From Nisaea sediminum (GTDB lineage Bacteria > Pseudomonadota > Alphaproteobacteria > Thalassobaculales > Thalassobaculaceae), in the NCBI RefSeq assembly GCF_014904705.1, contig NZ_JACZCQ010000006.1:806001-870000 (forward strand): a stretch of DNA of 64,000 bases. Direction: 5' to 3'. Shown piece by piece: positions 46,884 to 56,245 of the stretch; positions within the stretch are counted from its first letter, which is position 1; each line of letters opens with the position of its first letter. Position numbers and translations under genes: made by a program. The notes beneath the pieces were generated by a model, which did not search any database, was not told where the DNA came from, and worked only from the letters and a program-made list of their open reading frames with translations.

Positions 46884-48059
46884 CTACTCCGCCGCCGCGA
46901 CGGCGGCGGGGCGCCTGCCGGGCAAGAGGGTGACGGCGACCGTGATCACGGCTGCCGCCACGGCGCCCGCGAGGAACATCGCCGGAAACCCCCCGCCCTC
47001 GTCGTAGAGCCAGGAGAGCCCGGGTACCACGGCCGCCGAGACCGTGAAGGTGAGCACGTATTTGACCGCGTAGACCTGCCCGCGCCAGCGGTCGGGGGTG
47101 TAGCGGGCGACCAGCGTGTCGTTGATCGGGATCTGTCCGAAGACCAGCACCATCACCGCGGCCGCGGCCACGACCATGGCCCACCCGTCGAGATTGATGG
47201 CGATGAAGAGCGCGAGGGCCTGTCCCGCCGTGACGGCAAGGAAGATCGGCTTGATCGCATGGCGGTCGATCGCCCGTCCGACGACGATCTGGGAGAAGGC
47301 AGCGATCGCATAGACGGCGCTCGCGATGGCGCCGATCTCGGTTGCCGAGAAGGCGAATTCGGCCAGCCGGTCGTCCAGCACCTTCGGCAGGGCGACGGTC
47401 ATGGAATTGAAGATGAATCCGCCGATCGCCGCCGAGATCCCGATCACCAGCAGGACGCGCTGCCAGCCGATGGCCGGCGGTCCGTGATCCGCGGTCTTGC
47501 TGGCGGCGCTCTCCTCTACCGGGACCGACCTGATCCGCGTCCAGTAGATGCCTGCAAGGATCGAGAAGCTGCCGAGCAGGATGAAGGCGGTGCGCCATCC
47601 CGCGAAATCGGCGAAGGCGCCGATGGCGAGGGCCGAGGCGGCGACGCCCATATTGCCCCAGACTCCGTTCACGCCGAGACGGCGTCCGACATTGCCGCCA
47701 CCCTTGGCGACCATGGCGATCCCGACCGGGTGGTAGATCGCGGCGAACATGCCGAGCAGGGTGAGGGACGCGGCGAGATGCCAGAAGCTTTCCGCGAGCC
47801 CGGCGAGAATACCGGCGCCGCCGATGCCGACGAAGAAGATCGTCATCATCCGTTCCCGTCCCCAGCGGTCGCCGAGCCAGCCGGCGGGCAGGGAACAAGC
47901 ACCGAAAGCAATGAAACTGCCTGTCGAGAGCACTAGCACCGAGCCGTAGCTGTCACCGATATCGGCGGCGGCCAGCGCAGCCACGGCTGGAAAAAGCAGC
48001 ATGAACAGATGATCGAGTGCATGCCCGAGATTGAGCAGCAGCAAACGGCGCGGTTCCAT
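46884..48059 (-). CDS. MFS transporter
   Basis: 391 aa, twelve hydrophobic segments. The A-motif-like LGDRWGRERMM after the second helix and an internal similar repeat (GRAIDRHAIKP) are seen. The sequence resembles the fosmidomycin-resistance (Fsr)-type subgroup. It has a GGGAGACTG ribosome-binding site. It diverges from the adjacent AraC-family regulator, which may control it. The substrate, probably a drug or metabolite, is unknown. Confidence 0.85.
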   Translation of the reverse strand: MEPRRLLLLNLGHALDHLFMLLFPAVAALAAADIGDSYGSVLVLSTGSFIAFGACSLPAGWLGDRWGRERMMTIFFVGIGGAGILAGLAESFWHLAASLTLLGMFAAIYHPVGIAMVAKGGGNVGRRLGVNGVWGNMGVAASALAIGAFADFAGWRTAFILLGSFSILAGIYWTRIRSVPVEESAASKTADHGPPAIGWQRVLLVIGISAAIGGFIFNSMTVALPKVLDDRLAEFAFSATEIGAIASAVYAIAAFSQIVVGRAIDRHAIKPIFLAVTAGQALALFIAINLDGWAMVVAAAAVMVLVFGQIPINDTLVARYTPDRWRGQVYAVKYVLTFTVSAAVVPGLSWLYDEGGGFPAMFLAGAVAAAVITVAVTLLPGRRPAAVAAAE

Positions 48060-48118
48060 CGGCAGTCTCCCTCATGGACTGTTCAAATCATGCCATCGCG
48101 CGTATCGTCCGTCTTGCG

Positions 48119-48946
48119 ATGGAAAGCCAACAATTATCGAGTAATGGACAAAACTCCCCAATCCGTGACGCGGTCGCGGCGCTTGACGCGTCTGCGCCGC
48201 AGATCGCCGCCTTCGGGACGTTTTTCGCCGAAGGGCACGATACCGGCGAGCATCAGCACGACCGTGCGCAATTTGTCCATGCCGAGCGCGGTCTGTTGCA
48301 GGTCTGGACGCGGGAAGGGCAATGGTCGGTTCCGCCGGGAATGGCCGTCTGGGTCCCGGGCGGTGTTCCGCACCGCGTCCAGGCGATGAGCGACGCGGAT
48401 TTTGTCTCGCTTTATATTCGCGCGCCATTTGCGGGAGAACCGAGGATCCCGATCCCGGCCCATTGCGGCGTGGTCGCGGTTTCACCATTACTGAAGCAGC
48501 TCATCGTCCGGCTCCGGACGGTTTCGGAAGACGGGGATACAGAGCGCGCTGCCCGCCTTGGCGCAGTGATCGCCGACGAACTGGGGGATCTTGTCTCGGC
48601 CGATCTGCACCTACCGGTGCCGACCGACCGCAGGGCGGCCCGGGTCGCCCGTGCTTTGATAGAGGACCCGGCCGATCAGCGGGAGCTCGCCGACTGGGCA
48701 CGCGTGGCCGGGGCCTCCGGCCGGACCCTCACGCGCATTTTTCTGCGCGAGACAGGCCTGTCCTTCGCCGAATGGCGGCAACGCTGCCGACTGATCTCGG
48801 CGCTTGAGATGCTGTCTGCGGGGCGCCCGGTGACGGCGGTTGCATTCGATACCGGTTATCGCAGTTCGAGCGCTTTCGCGGCGGCTTTTTCCAGAGCGTT
48901 CGGATCGGCACCGCGGGATTTTCTGCGCAACGCGCACAAGGTCTGA
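48119..48946 (+). CDS. AraC-family transcriptional regulator
   Basis: 275 aa from ATG 48119, or 290 from ATG 48074. The later start leaves about 60 bp between the divergent coding regions for promoters; the earlier would leave only 14. An N-terminal cupin (HDTGEHQHDRAQFVHAERG, PPGMAVWVPGGVPHRV) is followed by two helix-turn-helix motifs (LADWARVAGASGRTLTRIFL; AVAFDTGYRSSSAFAAAFSRAFG). Probably the regulator of the divergent MFS transporter. Confidence 0.9.
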   Translation: MESQQLSSNGQNSPIRDAVAALDASAPQIAAFGTFFAEGHDTGEHQHDRAQFVHAERGLLQVWTREGQWSVPPGMAVWVPGGVPHRVQAMSDADFVSLYIRAPFAGEPRIPIPAHCGVVAVSPLLKQLIVRLRTVSEDGDTERAARLGAVIADELGDLVSADLHLPVPTDRRAARVARALIEDPADQRELADWARVAGASGRTLTRIFLRETGLSFAEWRQRCRLISALEMLSAGRPVTAVAFDTGYRSSSAFAAAFSRAFGSAPRDFLRNAHKV

Positions 48947-48964
48947 GGGAGATCGCGTGACTGT

Positions 48965-50695
48965 TTATCCGGCGTTCATCTGCGGACGCGCGGGGGGAAG
49001 CCTCGAGGCGTCGGCGATGAGGCGGACCGCGACGCTTTGTTCGCGCCCGCGTGCGGATATCTCCGCGGTTTCTCCAAGCTCCAGAACGAGGCCGGACGCT
49101 TCGATCACCGCTTCGGAGAGGATCAGTTGCACGCCGTGCTCCTTGGTCAGCGCTTCGAGCCGGCTCGCGGTGTTCACCGTGTCGCCGACGGCGGTGAGGC
49201 CGCGGGTCGTCCGGTAGCCGAGCTCGCCGACGATCGCCGGCCCTCCGTGCAGGCCGATGCCTATGCGGAGCGGTTCGTCGAGATCCGCCGCGAGGCTCTC
49301 GTTCAGGCGTTTCAGGTTCTCCGCCATTCCGCGGGCGGCGGCGATGGCGTTGCGCGCGCCGGTCTCGAGGCCTCGATCGATGCCGAACAGCGCCATGATG
49401 CCGTCGCCGATGAATTTGTCGATGCGCCCGCCCGCCTCCTCGATCGCATGACCCATTTCGGAAAAGTAACGGTTCAGGATGAAGACCGTGTCGTAAGGCA
49501 GCCGTTGTTCCGAAAGCCTGGTGAAACCCCTGATATCGGCGAACAGCACCACGATGTCGCGTTCCTGCCCGGCGAGATAATCCGGCCGGGCGCCGGTATC
49601 CTCGACGCTGGCCTGGGCTGGCGGCAGCAGCGGCGTGACCTCCATATCCACTTCCGGAAAGGTCTGGCAGGCGAGCCGGACATTATCCGGGGCGCCGACC
49701 CGCCTCAGAACGCGCTGCTCCAGTTCGCTGGGTGGGGGCAGGGCATCCAGCCCGATGCCGATGCGCACCCGGCAGGTCGAGCAGCGTCCGCGTCCGCCGC
49801 AAACGGAGGCATGCGGGATCCCGGCTGCCCGGCTTGTCTCCAGAATGCTTGCACCGGCCCGGTGGCCGACTGTCTGACCCGTGTGATAGGTCAGCGTCAC
49901 GTCCGGCTCGCGCTTCCGGCTCAAATGCAGCCTGACGGCGCGTGCGGCGAAGGCGAAGAGCACGAGGCCGTAATAGCCGTATTCGACGCGTTCCACGAGC
50001 CGCACGATGTCCCGTGCCCGCTCGCCGCGCGGAAGCTCGAACGAGGCGACTGCCTGCGAGAGCCACGCCCCGTCCTCCGCGAGCCTCAGCACTTCCATCC
50101 CGGATGCGACGAAGCCGGAAAGCGAAAGGGTCGGAACGATCACCGCGAGGGTGAGCCAGAGCGGCAGCAGGCGCCGGTATCCGGGACGGTAGCGGAGCCA
50201 GAGATGCAGACCGATGCAGCCGTGGATCCAGGCCGCGAGCAGGAGCACCGTCTGGTTTAGGGCGTAATGCGGAACGAATTTCCAGACCAGGAGCTGGACA
50301 TAGAGATAGGAGGGATCTGCGTCGAAAAACTCGTCGAGGATCCGGGTTCCGGTGGCATGCGCGATCAGGAAGACCGGGATCAGCAGGCCAAGCGCAAGCT
50401 GTGTGACTTCGGCCCGGTTCATGTCCCTGAGCGAGTTGCGCCGGTAGACGGCGTAAAGCGCACCCAGGAAATGAACCGTGAAGGCGCCGTAGAGCGCGAA
50501 CGTCGTCACTGGATGGTGCCAGAAAATGACGAACCATCGCCCGACGATCGCCAGCGCGTCCGTCGAAAGGATACCGAAGCTGTGATTCAGCAGATGGTGG
50601 GTGACATAGGTGAAGAGAATCAGGCCGGAGACCGTGTGAGCCCGGCGGACAAGCCGGTCACTCTGGCCGCGCGGTCGGGAAGATTCTTCGCTCAA
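48965..50695 (-). CDS. Membrane heme-anchor / 2Fe-2S ferredoxin / class III nucleotide cyclase fusion
   Basis: 576 aa in three parts. Residues 15-255 form about six transmembrane helices with many His residues (H33, H34, H38, H60, H61, H75, H113, H143, H158, H164), resembling the succinate dehydrogenase/fumarate reductase diheme anchor. Residues 265-350 form a plant-type 2Fe-2S ferredoxin domain with cysteines at 299, 305, 308 and 343. Residues 378-560 form a class III cyclase (FADIRGF with metal Asp387, FIGDGIMALFG with Asp431, VGDTVNTASRL). It should make cAMP or cGMP in response to the redox state of quinones or heme. It begins at TTG 50695 with a GGAG site. The related CyaC of Sinorhizobium has the membrane anchor and cyclase. 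Confidence 0.88.
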   Translation of the reverse strand: MSEESSRPRGQSDRLVRRAHTVSGLILFTYVTHHLLNHSFGILSTDALAIVGRWFVIFWHHPVTTFALYGAFTVHFLGALYAVYRRNSLRDMNRAEVTQLALGLLIPVFLIAHATGTRILDEFFDADPSYLYVQLLVWKFVPHYALNQTVLLLAAWIHGCIGLHLWLRYRPGYRRLLPLWLTLAVIVPTLSLSGFVASGMEVLRLAEDGAWLSQAVASFELPRGERARDIVRLVERVEYGYYGLVLFAFAARAVRLHLSRKREPDVTLTYHTGQTVGHRAGASILETSRAAGIPHASVCGGRGRCSTCRVRIGIGLDALPPPSELEQRVLRRVGAPDNVRLACQTFPEVDMEVTPLLPPAQASVEDTGARPDYLAGQERDIVVLFADIRGFTRLSEQRLPYDTVFILNRYFSEMGHAIEEAGGRIDKFIGDGIMALFGIDRGLETGARNAIAAARGMAENLKRLNESLAADLDEPLRIGIGLHGGPAIVGELGYRTTRGLTAVGDTVNTASRLEALTKEHGVQLILSEAVIEASGLVLELGETAEISARGREQSVAVRLIADASRLPPARPQMNAG

Positions 50696-50845
50696 GCGTG
50701 TCGCTCCGGATATCCGCGTCGGCCCAAAAGAATATTAGATAGGTACAATGCGGGGAAACCCAATTCTTTGATTCTTCCCGAATTTCAGGTACATCGCAGG
50801 GGTTGGGGAAAACGCCGCCGAAGATAGGGACCAAGTTCGCACGAG

Positions 50846-51571
50846 ATGAGCGCGTTACTATCGATCCAGAAGTTGACCAAGCGCTTCGGGCCGATCACGG
50901 CCGTCGACGGCCTCGAGTTCGAGGTCGGACGCGGCGAGGTGCTCGGCTTTCTCGGCCCGAACGGGGCCGGCAAATCGACCACGATGAAAATGATCTCCGG
51001 CTTTCTCGCGCCGAGCGCGGGGACGGCCGTAGTTGCCGGGCACGACGTCCGCACGGCGCCGCAAGCGGTGAAGGCGGCGATCGGCTATCTGCCCGAAGGC
51101 GCGCCGGCCTATCCGGACATGACCCCGCTCTCCTTCCTGTCCTTCGTTGCCCGCATTCGCGGACTGGCGGACGGGGAGGTGAAGGAGGCTGTCGAGCGGG
51201 TGATCGAGCAGACCCGGCTGACGCAGGTCGTGATGCAGCCGATCGAGACACTTTCGAAGGGTTACAAGCGCCGCGTCGGGCTGGCCCAGGCGCTGGTCCA
51301 CGATCCCGAAGTGCTGATCCTCGACGAGCCGACCGACGGGCTCGACCCCAACCAGAAGCACGAAGTCCGCAACCTGATCATGAGCATGGCTTCGGAGAAA
51401 TGCATCGTCGTCTCGACCCATATCCTGGAGGAAGTCGACGCGGTGTGCAGCCGGGCGATGATCATCGCCCGCGGCCGTGTGCTCGCCGACGGCACGCCGG
51501 AAGAGCTGAAGGCCCGCTCGGGCGCCGCAAGTCTCGACGATTTCTTCCGCGAGGTGACCGGCCATGCGTAA
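50846..51571 (+). CDS. ABC transporter ATP-binding protein (GldA-like)
   Basis: 241 aa. Walker A GPNGAGKST near 36-44, a degenerate signature TLSKGYKRRVGLAQAL, Walker B VLILDEPTDGLDP and the H-loop STHILEE are present. It resembles the GldA/NatA/CcmA-type exporters. It is first of four same-strand genes with overlaps; its stop overlaps the permease start by 8 bp. The 150 bp upstream separate it from the divergent cyclase. Confidence 0.92.
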   Translation: MSALLSIQKLTKRFGPITAVDGLEFEVGRGEVLGFLGPNGAGKSTTMKMISGFLAPSAGTAVVAGHDVRTAPQAVKAAIGYLPEGAPAYPDMTPLSFLSFVARIRGLADGEVKEAVERVIEQTRLTQVVMQPIETLSKGYKRRVGLAQALVHDPEVLILDEPTDGLDPNQKHEVRNLIMSMASEKCIVVSTHILEEVDAVCSRAMIIARGRVLADGTPEELKARSGAASLDDFFREVTGHA

Positions 51572-52298
51572 CATCGGCCTGATCTTCCGGCGCGAGTTCG
51601 GCGCCTATTTCGCGACACCGCTCGCCTATATCTTCATCGTGATCTTCCTCGTCATGGCCGGCACGCTGACTTTCTTCGTCGGCGGTTTTCTCGCCCGCGA
51701 TCAGGCGGATCTTCGGCCCTTCTTCGGCTTCCATCCCTGGCTCTATCTCTTCCTCGTGCCGGCGCTTTCGATGCGACTCTGGGCCGAAGACCGGCGGCTC
51801 GGGACGATCGAACTCTTCCTGACGCTGCCGATCACGATGTTCGAGGCGGTGGTGGGCAAGTTCCTCGCCGCCTGGGCCTTCACCGGGGTCGCGCTGGCGC
51901 TGACCTGCCCGTTCTGGATCAGCGTGAACTATCTCGGCAATCCGGATAACGGCGTGATCTTCGCCTCCTATATCGGCAGCTACCTTATGGCGGGCGCCTA
52001 TCTCGCCATCGGTTCGCTGATCTCGGCGATGACCAAGAATCAGGTGATCGCCTTCGTCGTTACCGCAGCGGTCTGCTTCCTCTTCACCGTCGCGGGCTCG
52101 CCGATCCTGCTGAACTATTTCGAGAACTGGGCGCCGGGAGGACTGGTCGAGGCGATCGCCAATTTCGGTTTCCTGACCCATTTCGATGCGATCCAGCGCG
52201 GCGTGATCGACCTGCGCGACGTGATCTTCTTCGGCTCGGCGATCGTCATCGCGTTGATTGCCAATGCTTTCGTCATCGACTGGAAGAAGGCGGAATAG
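51564..52298 (+). CDS. ABC-2 family permease (GldF-like)
   Basis: 244 aa with about six transmembrane helices (LAYIFIVIFLVMAGTLTFFVGGF; LYLFLVPALSMRLWAEDRR; FLAAWAFTGVALALTCPF; YIGSYLMAGAYLAIGSLI; VIAFVVTAAVCFLF; VIFFGSAIVIALIANAF). The MRLWAEDRRLGTIELFLTLP motif after the second helix is typical of GldF-like permeases. It starts at ATG 51564 within the ATPase gene and works with it and the next two genes. Confidence 0.9.
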   Translation: MRNIGLIFRREFGAYFATPLAYIFIVIFLVMAGTLTFFVGGFLARDQADLRPFFGFHPWLYLFLVPALSMRLWAEDRRLGTIELFLTLPITMFEAVVGKFLAAWAFTGVALALTCPFWISVNYLGNPDNGVIFASYIGSYLMAGAYLAIGSLISAMTKNQVIAFVVTAAVCFLFTVAGSPILLNYFENWAPGGLVEAIANFGFLTHFDAIQRGVIDLRDVIFFGSAIVIALIANAFVIDWKKAE

Positions 52299-52299
52299 G

Positions 52300-54255
52300 A
52301 TGCGCGCGCTCCAGACCCTCTTCACCCAGGGCCGCATCGCGGTCACGGCGCTTGCCCTGCTGCTGGTTCTGTTTCTCGGTCTCAACGTGCTGAGTTCCAG
52401 CCTGCTGACCTCGACCCGCCTCGACCTGACCGAGGAGGGCCTCTATTCCCTGTCCGACGCGACGGAGGATCTGATCGAGAAGATCGAGGAGCCGATCACG
52501 CTCAAGTTCTACTATTCGCAGGCACTTGGGCGGAACGTGCCGTTCTACGGCATCTATGCCGGCCGGGTGCGCGATCTCCTCGGCGAGTACGAGGCGCGCT
52601 CCGGAGGCAAGATCAAGGTCGAGATCTACGACCCGCAGCCCTTCACCGAGCTTGAGGACCGGGCGGTCGCCGACGGTCTGCAGCAGATCCCGCTGCAGGA
52701 AGGCGGCGAGCAGGTCTTTTTCGGCATCGCGGGGACCAATCTGACCGACGACCGGGAGGTGATCCCCTTCCTGCAGCCCGAGCGCGAGACCTTCCTCGAA
52801 TACGACATTTCGCGGCTGATCTACGCGCTGTCCACCACCAGGCGGACCGTGGTCGGGATCGTCACCAGCCTGCCGATGGACGGCACGGTCCGGATGAACG
52901 CGATGGGGCAGCAGACCCCGATTCCGGCCTACATCATCGCCGACCAGATCGGTGCGACCTACGAGACCCGCTATCTCGACGCCGATCTCGAAAAGGTCCC
53001 GGAAGACGTCACGGTGCTGATGCTCGCGCATCCGGGCGAGCTCGGTCCGAAGGCGCAGTTCGCCATCGACCAGTTCATTCTCGGCGGCGGTAAGGCGCTG
53101 ATCATGGTGGACCCCTATTCGGAGACGGAAGGCGGGCAGGCCCAGTTCTTCGGACGCAGCGCCCCAGACTCGAGCGATCTGCCGATCCTGTTCAAGCATT
53201 GGGGCGTCGAATACGACCCGACCAAGATCGCGGCCGATCGCCTGACGGCCCGCAAGGTGCAGCCGGGTCAGGGTCAGCGTCCCGTGGACTACGTCGCCTG
53301 GCTCGAACTGCGCGGCGGGAACATCGACCAGGGCTCGCCGATCACGACCAACGTCGACACCATCGCCGTTGCCAGCACGGGCCACATCGCGCTTGCGGAC
53401 GGTGCTCCGGTGAAAATGACGCCGCTGGTTTCGACCTCGCTCGGTTCCATGGAACTGGATGCGGAGCAGGTGAAGGGAATGCGCACGCCGCAGACCCTGC
53501 TGCGGAACTATGTTCCCGGTCCGGACGCGTTCGTGCTCGCCGCCCGGCTGACGGCGGAGAAGATCACCACCGCCTTTCCGGACGGCCCCCCGGAGCTGAA
53601 GCCGGCGGAGGGCGAGCAGGCGCCGAGCGCGGAAGAGATCGCAGCCTACAAGGCGCAGTTCCCTACGGTCCTGACGGAATCAACCGCACCGCTCGACGTG
53701 ATCGTGGTGGCGGACAGCGACATTCTGGCTGACCGTTTCTGGGTTCAGGTGCAGCAGTTCTTCGGCCGCCGGGTGCCGGTGCCGGTCTCCGGAAACGGGG
53801 ATTTCGTGCTGAACGCGCTCGATGCCCTCTCCGGCAGTTCTTCGCTGCTCGGGCTCCGCGGGCGCGGCTCCACCGCCCGGCCGTTCGAGGTGCTGGACCG
53901 TATCCAGCGTGAGGCGGAGAAGGAATATGCGGCCCAGGAAGAGCGGCTGCAGAAGACTCTTGCCGAGACCGAGAAGCGATTCGACGAACTGCGCCGCGGG
54001 ATGCCCGAGGGTGCGGCCGCCATCGTGTCCGACGAGGAGCGCGCCGAGATCGAAAGGTACCGTCAGGAGATCCTCCGGATCCGCGGCGAACTCCGGGCGG
54101 TGCAGCGCTCGGTGCGCGAGAACGTGGACCGGCTGGAGAGCGATCTCTGGTTCTATAACATCGCCCTTGTTCCGATCCTGGTCACGGTTCTGGCGCTGCT
54201 GCTCGCCCTCTGGAGGGTGATCAGCCGCCGCCGTATCCAGAGCCAGGCCGGTTAG
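52300..54255 (+). CDS. Gld-family auxiliary component (GldG-like) membrane protein
   Basis: 651 aa from ATG 52300, one base after the permease stop. An N-terminal transmembrane helix (AVTALALLLVLFLGLNVLS), then a large extracytoplasmic GldG-like domain (LTEEGLYSLSDATEDLIEKIEEPITLKFYYS; IMVDPYSETEGG), a coiled coil near 545-620 (EKEYAAQEERLQKTLAETEKRF), and a C-terminal helix (IALVPILVTVLALLLALWRV). In gliding bacteria the homologue is required for motility; in proteobacteria the role is unknown, and no gliding machinery is near here. Confidence 0.88.
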   Translation: MRALQTLFTQGRIAVTALALLLVLFLGLNVLSSSLLTSTRLDLTEEGLYSLSDATEDLIEKIEEPITLKFYYSQALGRNVPFYGIYAGRVRDLLGEYEARSGGKIKVEIYDPQPFTELEDRAVADGLQQIPLQEGGEQVFFGIAGTNLTDDREVIPFLQPERETFLEYDISRLIYALSTTRRTVVGIVTSLPMDGTVRMNAMGQQTPIPAYIIADQIGATYETRYLDADLEKVPEDVTVLMLAHPGELGPKAQFAIDQFILGGGKALIMVDPYSETEGGQAQFFGRSAPDSSDLPILFKHWGVEYDPTKIAADRLTARKVQPGQGQRPVDYVAWLELRGGNIDQGSPITTNVDTIAVASTGHIALADGAPVKMTPLVSTSLGSMELDAEQVKGMRTPQTLLRNYVPGPDAFVLAARLTAEKITTAFPDGPPELKPAEGEQAPSAEEIAAYKAQFPTVLTESTAPLDVIVVADSDILADRFWVQVQQFFGRRVPVPVSGNGDFVLNALDALSGSSSLLGLRGRGSTARPFEVLDRIQREAEKEYAAQEERLQKTLAETEKRFDELRRGMPEGAAAIVSDEERAEIERYRQEILRIRGELRAVQRSVRENVDRLESDLWFYNIALVPILVTVLALLLALWRVISRRRIQSQAG

Positions 54256-54267
54256 GGAGGGGGATCG

Positions 54268-55335
54268 ATGCTGAATCTGCGCACCCTTGGACGCCTTGCC
54301 GCCGTCACGGTCCTCGTCGTGCTTGCCGCCGTCGCCGCCGTTCTTGTCCGGCAGGACGCTACGGTCACCGTGCTCAAGGACACCCGGGCCTTTCCGGGTC
54401 TGGAGGACCACATTCCCGATATCGCCAGGATCGAGATGTCCTGGAGCCGGGACGGGGCGGTGGAACAGGTCACGGTCGCCCGCGACGACGGAACCTGGCG
54501 TATTCTGGAGCAGGGCGGCTATCCGGCCGATACGGGCCGGGTCCGCGATTTCGTCCTGTCGCTTGCGGAACTGAAGCTGGTCGAGGCCAAGACAGCCGAT
54601 CCCGAGCGTTACGCGCGTCTTGGCGTTGCCGATGTGAACGATGCCGGGTCCGAGGCGACCCGGGTCCGGATGCTTGGCCGCGACGGAGACGTGCTGGCGG
54701 ATGTGCTGGTCGGCACGGAGCGGGCCAGCGGAACGGGAGCGCCGATGGTCTATATCCGCCCGGCGGCCGAGGCGCGGTCCTGGCTCGCCCTTGGCAGGGT
54801 CGACGATGTGCAGCGGGCGGCGTCCTGGGCTGACAATGATGTGATCGATATCGGCGCCGACCGGATCCAGGAGATTCATCTGACCGGGCCGGATGGAAAG
54901 GTTCTCGAGGTGCGCCGCACCGGTGAGGGCGAGAAGCCGTTCGAGCTGATGAACATGCCGGAAGACCGGGAGTTCGCGACTTTCTACACCCTGAACGAAA
55001 TCACCGACGGACTGGCGAAGCTGAATTTCGAGGAGGTCCGTTCGATGGGCGAGATCGCATTCGAGCCGTCGCTCGGGAACGCGATCTACCAGACACGAAG
55101 CGGGCTGACCGTCATCGTCGATTTTGCGGAGGCTCCGGGCAAGGACGGCACCATGCAGACCTGGACCCATTTCTCGATCAATGTCGCTCCGGATGCGACG
55201 GAGGAAGCGAAATCCTTCGCCGAGGCGCACAAGGAGCGACTGTCGCAATGGGCCTATAGGCTGTCCGCCAGCCGTATCGAGCGTCTGCGCCACACGCTGG
55301 AAACGGCGACCAAGCCCGCGGAGAAGAGCGGCTGA
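54268..55335 (+). CDS. DUF4340 domain protein of Gld-type ABC operon
   Basis: 355 aa. An N-terminal membrane segment (LAAVTVLVVLAAVAAVLV) precedes DUF4340 repeats (VARDDGTWRILEQGGYPADTGRVRDFVLSLAELK). A GGGAGGGGGATCG ribosome-binding site precedes the ATG. DUF4340 proteins regularly follow GldA/F/G-type genes, so the four genes probably make one envelope-spanning complex. Its function and substrate are not known. Confidence 0.85.
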   Translation: MLNLRTLGRLAAVTVLVVLAAVAAVLVRQDATVTVLKDTRAFPGLEDHIPDIARIEMSWSRDGAVEQVTVARDDGTWRILEQGGYPADTGRVRDFVLSLAELKLVEAKTADPERYARLGVADVNDAGSEATRVRMLGRDGDVLADVLVGTERASGTGAPMVYIRPAAEARSWLALGRVDDVQRAASWADNDVIDIGADRIQEIHLTGPDGKVLEVRRTGEGEKPFELMNMPEDREFATFYTLNEITDGLAKLNFEEVRSMGEIAFEPSLGNAIYQTRSGLTVIVDFAEAPGKDGTMQTWTHFSINVAPDATEEAKSFAEAHKERLSQWAYRLSASRIERLRHTLETATKPAEKSG

Positions 55336-55371
55336 CCCCCGGAACGGGAGGGTCAGTCGCGCTGTCTGGCT

Positions 55372-56172
55372 CTAGTCGATCTTCGACAGGAGTTCCGGCT
55401 TGGTGACGAGCTGCCGCACCCCGTGCGATGCGGTTTCCCTGAAGAACTTGTCATTCTTCGCCCAGCGGAAGATCGAATTGATATCGACCTTGGCGCAGTT
55501 CGGCCGGACGCTCCAGGTCACTTCAAGAGGTGAGCAGGTTTCCTGATTGTAGCTCGGACCTGTCGTCGAGCCCCTGAAGACGACCGGCGTTCCAGTATCG
55601 CCCGGGATCGCCTTCGCCTGATGCAGGCCGCCGACGGCTTTTCCGTGATAGTCGAAGCTGGTGAAATCGAGCGCGTTCGGGTCGTTCACGACGAGGAAGA
55701 CCTGTGCTTCGACCCGAAGCTGGGGATTCTTGCAGTCTGCCGGCAGGCAGGAGCCGAGCCCGTGGGCCGGAACGGCGTCGCAGGTCGTGTGCACCCAGTG
55801 AACCTCGATCGTGTCTCCCGGTTTCACTTTCGCGAAGGAGGACGTGTCGCCCGTGGGAGCGGCGAGTTCGGCCGCCGTGAGGCTTGAGCTCTCGTTGCAC
55901 TGGTAGCCGCCGTAGGTCCCGCTTCCCGCGAAGACCGTGTATCCGGGGCCCTTGTGCTCGGCGTTTGTGTGGGTGTGGATGTCGCAGAGATTCATCTTCG
56001 TCGCGGCGGGTGCCAGAGAGAAAGTGCGGGGGTTCGTTCCGTCGCGGAGCGTGATGTCGCGCGGAGTTTGCGGTCCGGCCTCGCTGCAAGGTGCTGCCGC
56101 CAGCGGGTTCCCGATCAGAATGACGGCTGCGAACAGGGCGGCCGCACCGAGATGTGCTGCTACGGTTTTCAT
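55372..56172 (-). CDS. Secreted delta-class carbonic anhydrase
   Basis: 266 aa from ATG 56172 (AGGAAACAGA site). A signal peptide (MKTVAAHLGAAALFAAVILI, cleaved near AAA-APC) shows export. The mature protein has the delta-class hallmark NLCDIHTHTNAEHKGPGY (C63, H66, H68, H73), the HWVHTTCD segment and several Cys residues that may form disulfides (SCLPADC, ETCSPLEVTW, NCAK). The class, first described in marine diatoms, interconverts CO2 and bicarbonate with zinc. A periplasmic location suits CO2/bicarbonate supply. A dyad-symmetric element lies about 75-100 bp upstream. Confidence 0.85.
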   Translation of the reverse strand: MKTVAAHLGAAALFAAVILIGNPLAAAPCSEAGPQTPRDITLRDGTNPRTFSLAPAATKMNLCDIHTHTNAEHKGPGYTVFAGSGTYGGYQCNESSSLTAAELAAPTGDTSSFAKVKPGDTIEVHWVHTTCDAVPAHGLGSCLPADCKNPQLRVEAQVFLVVNDPNALDFTSFDYHGKAVGGLHQAKAIPGDTGTPVVFRGSTTGPSYNQETCSPLEVTWSVRPNCAKVDINSIFRWAKNDKFFRETASHGVRQLVTKPELLSKID

Positions 56173-56245
56173 TCTGTTTCCTATCCCTCTTGCTCGATGG
56201 TGCCGAAAGGCGCGATTGAAGCGTCTTCGGAGCATCTTTTATGAC

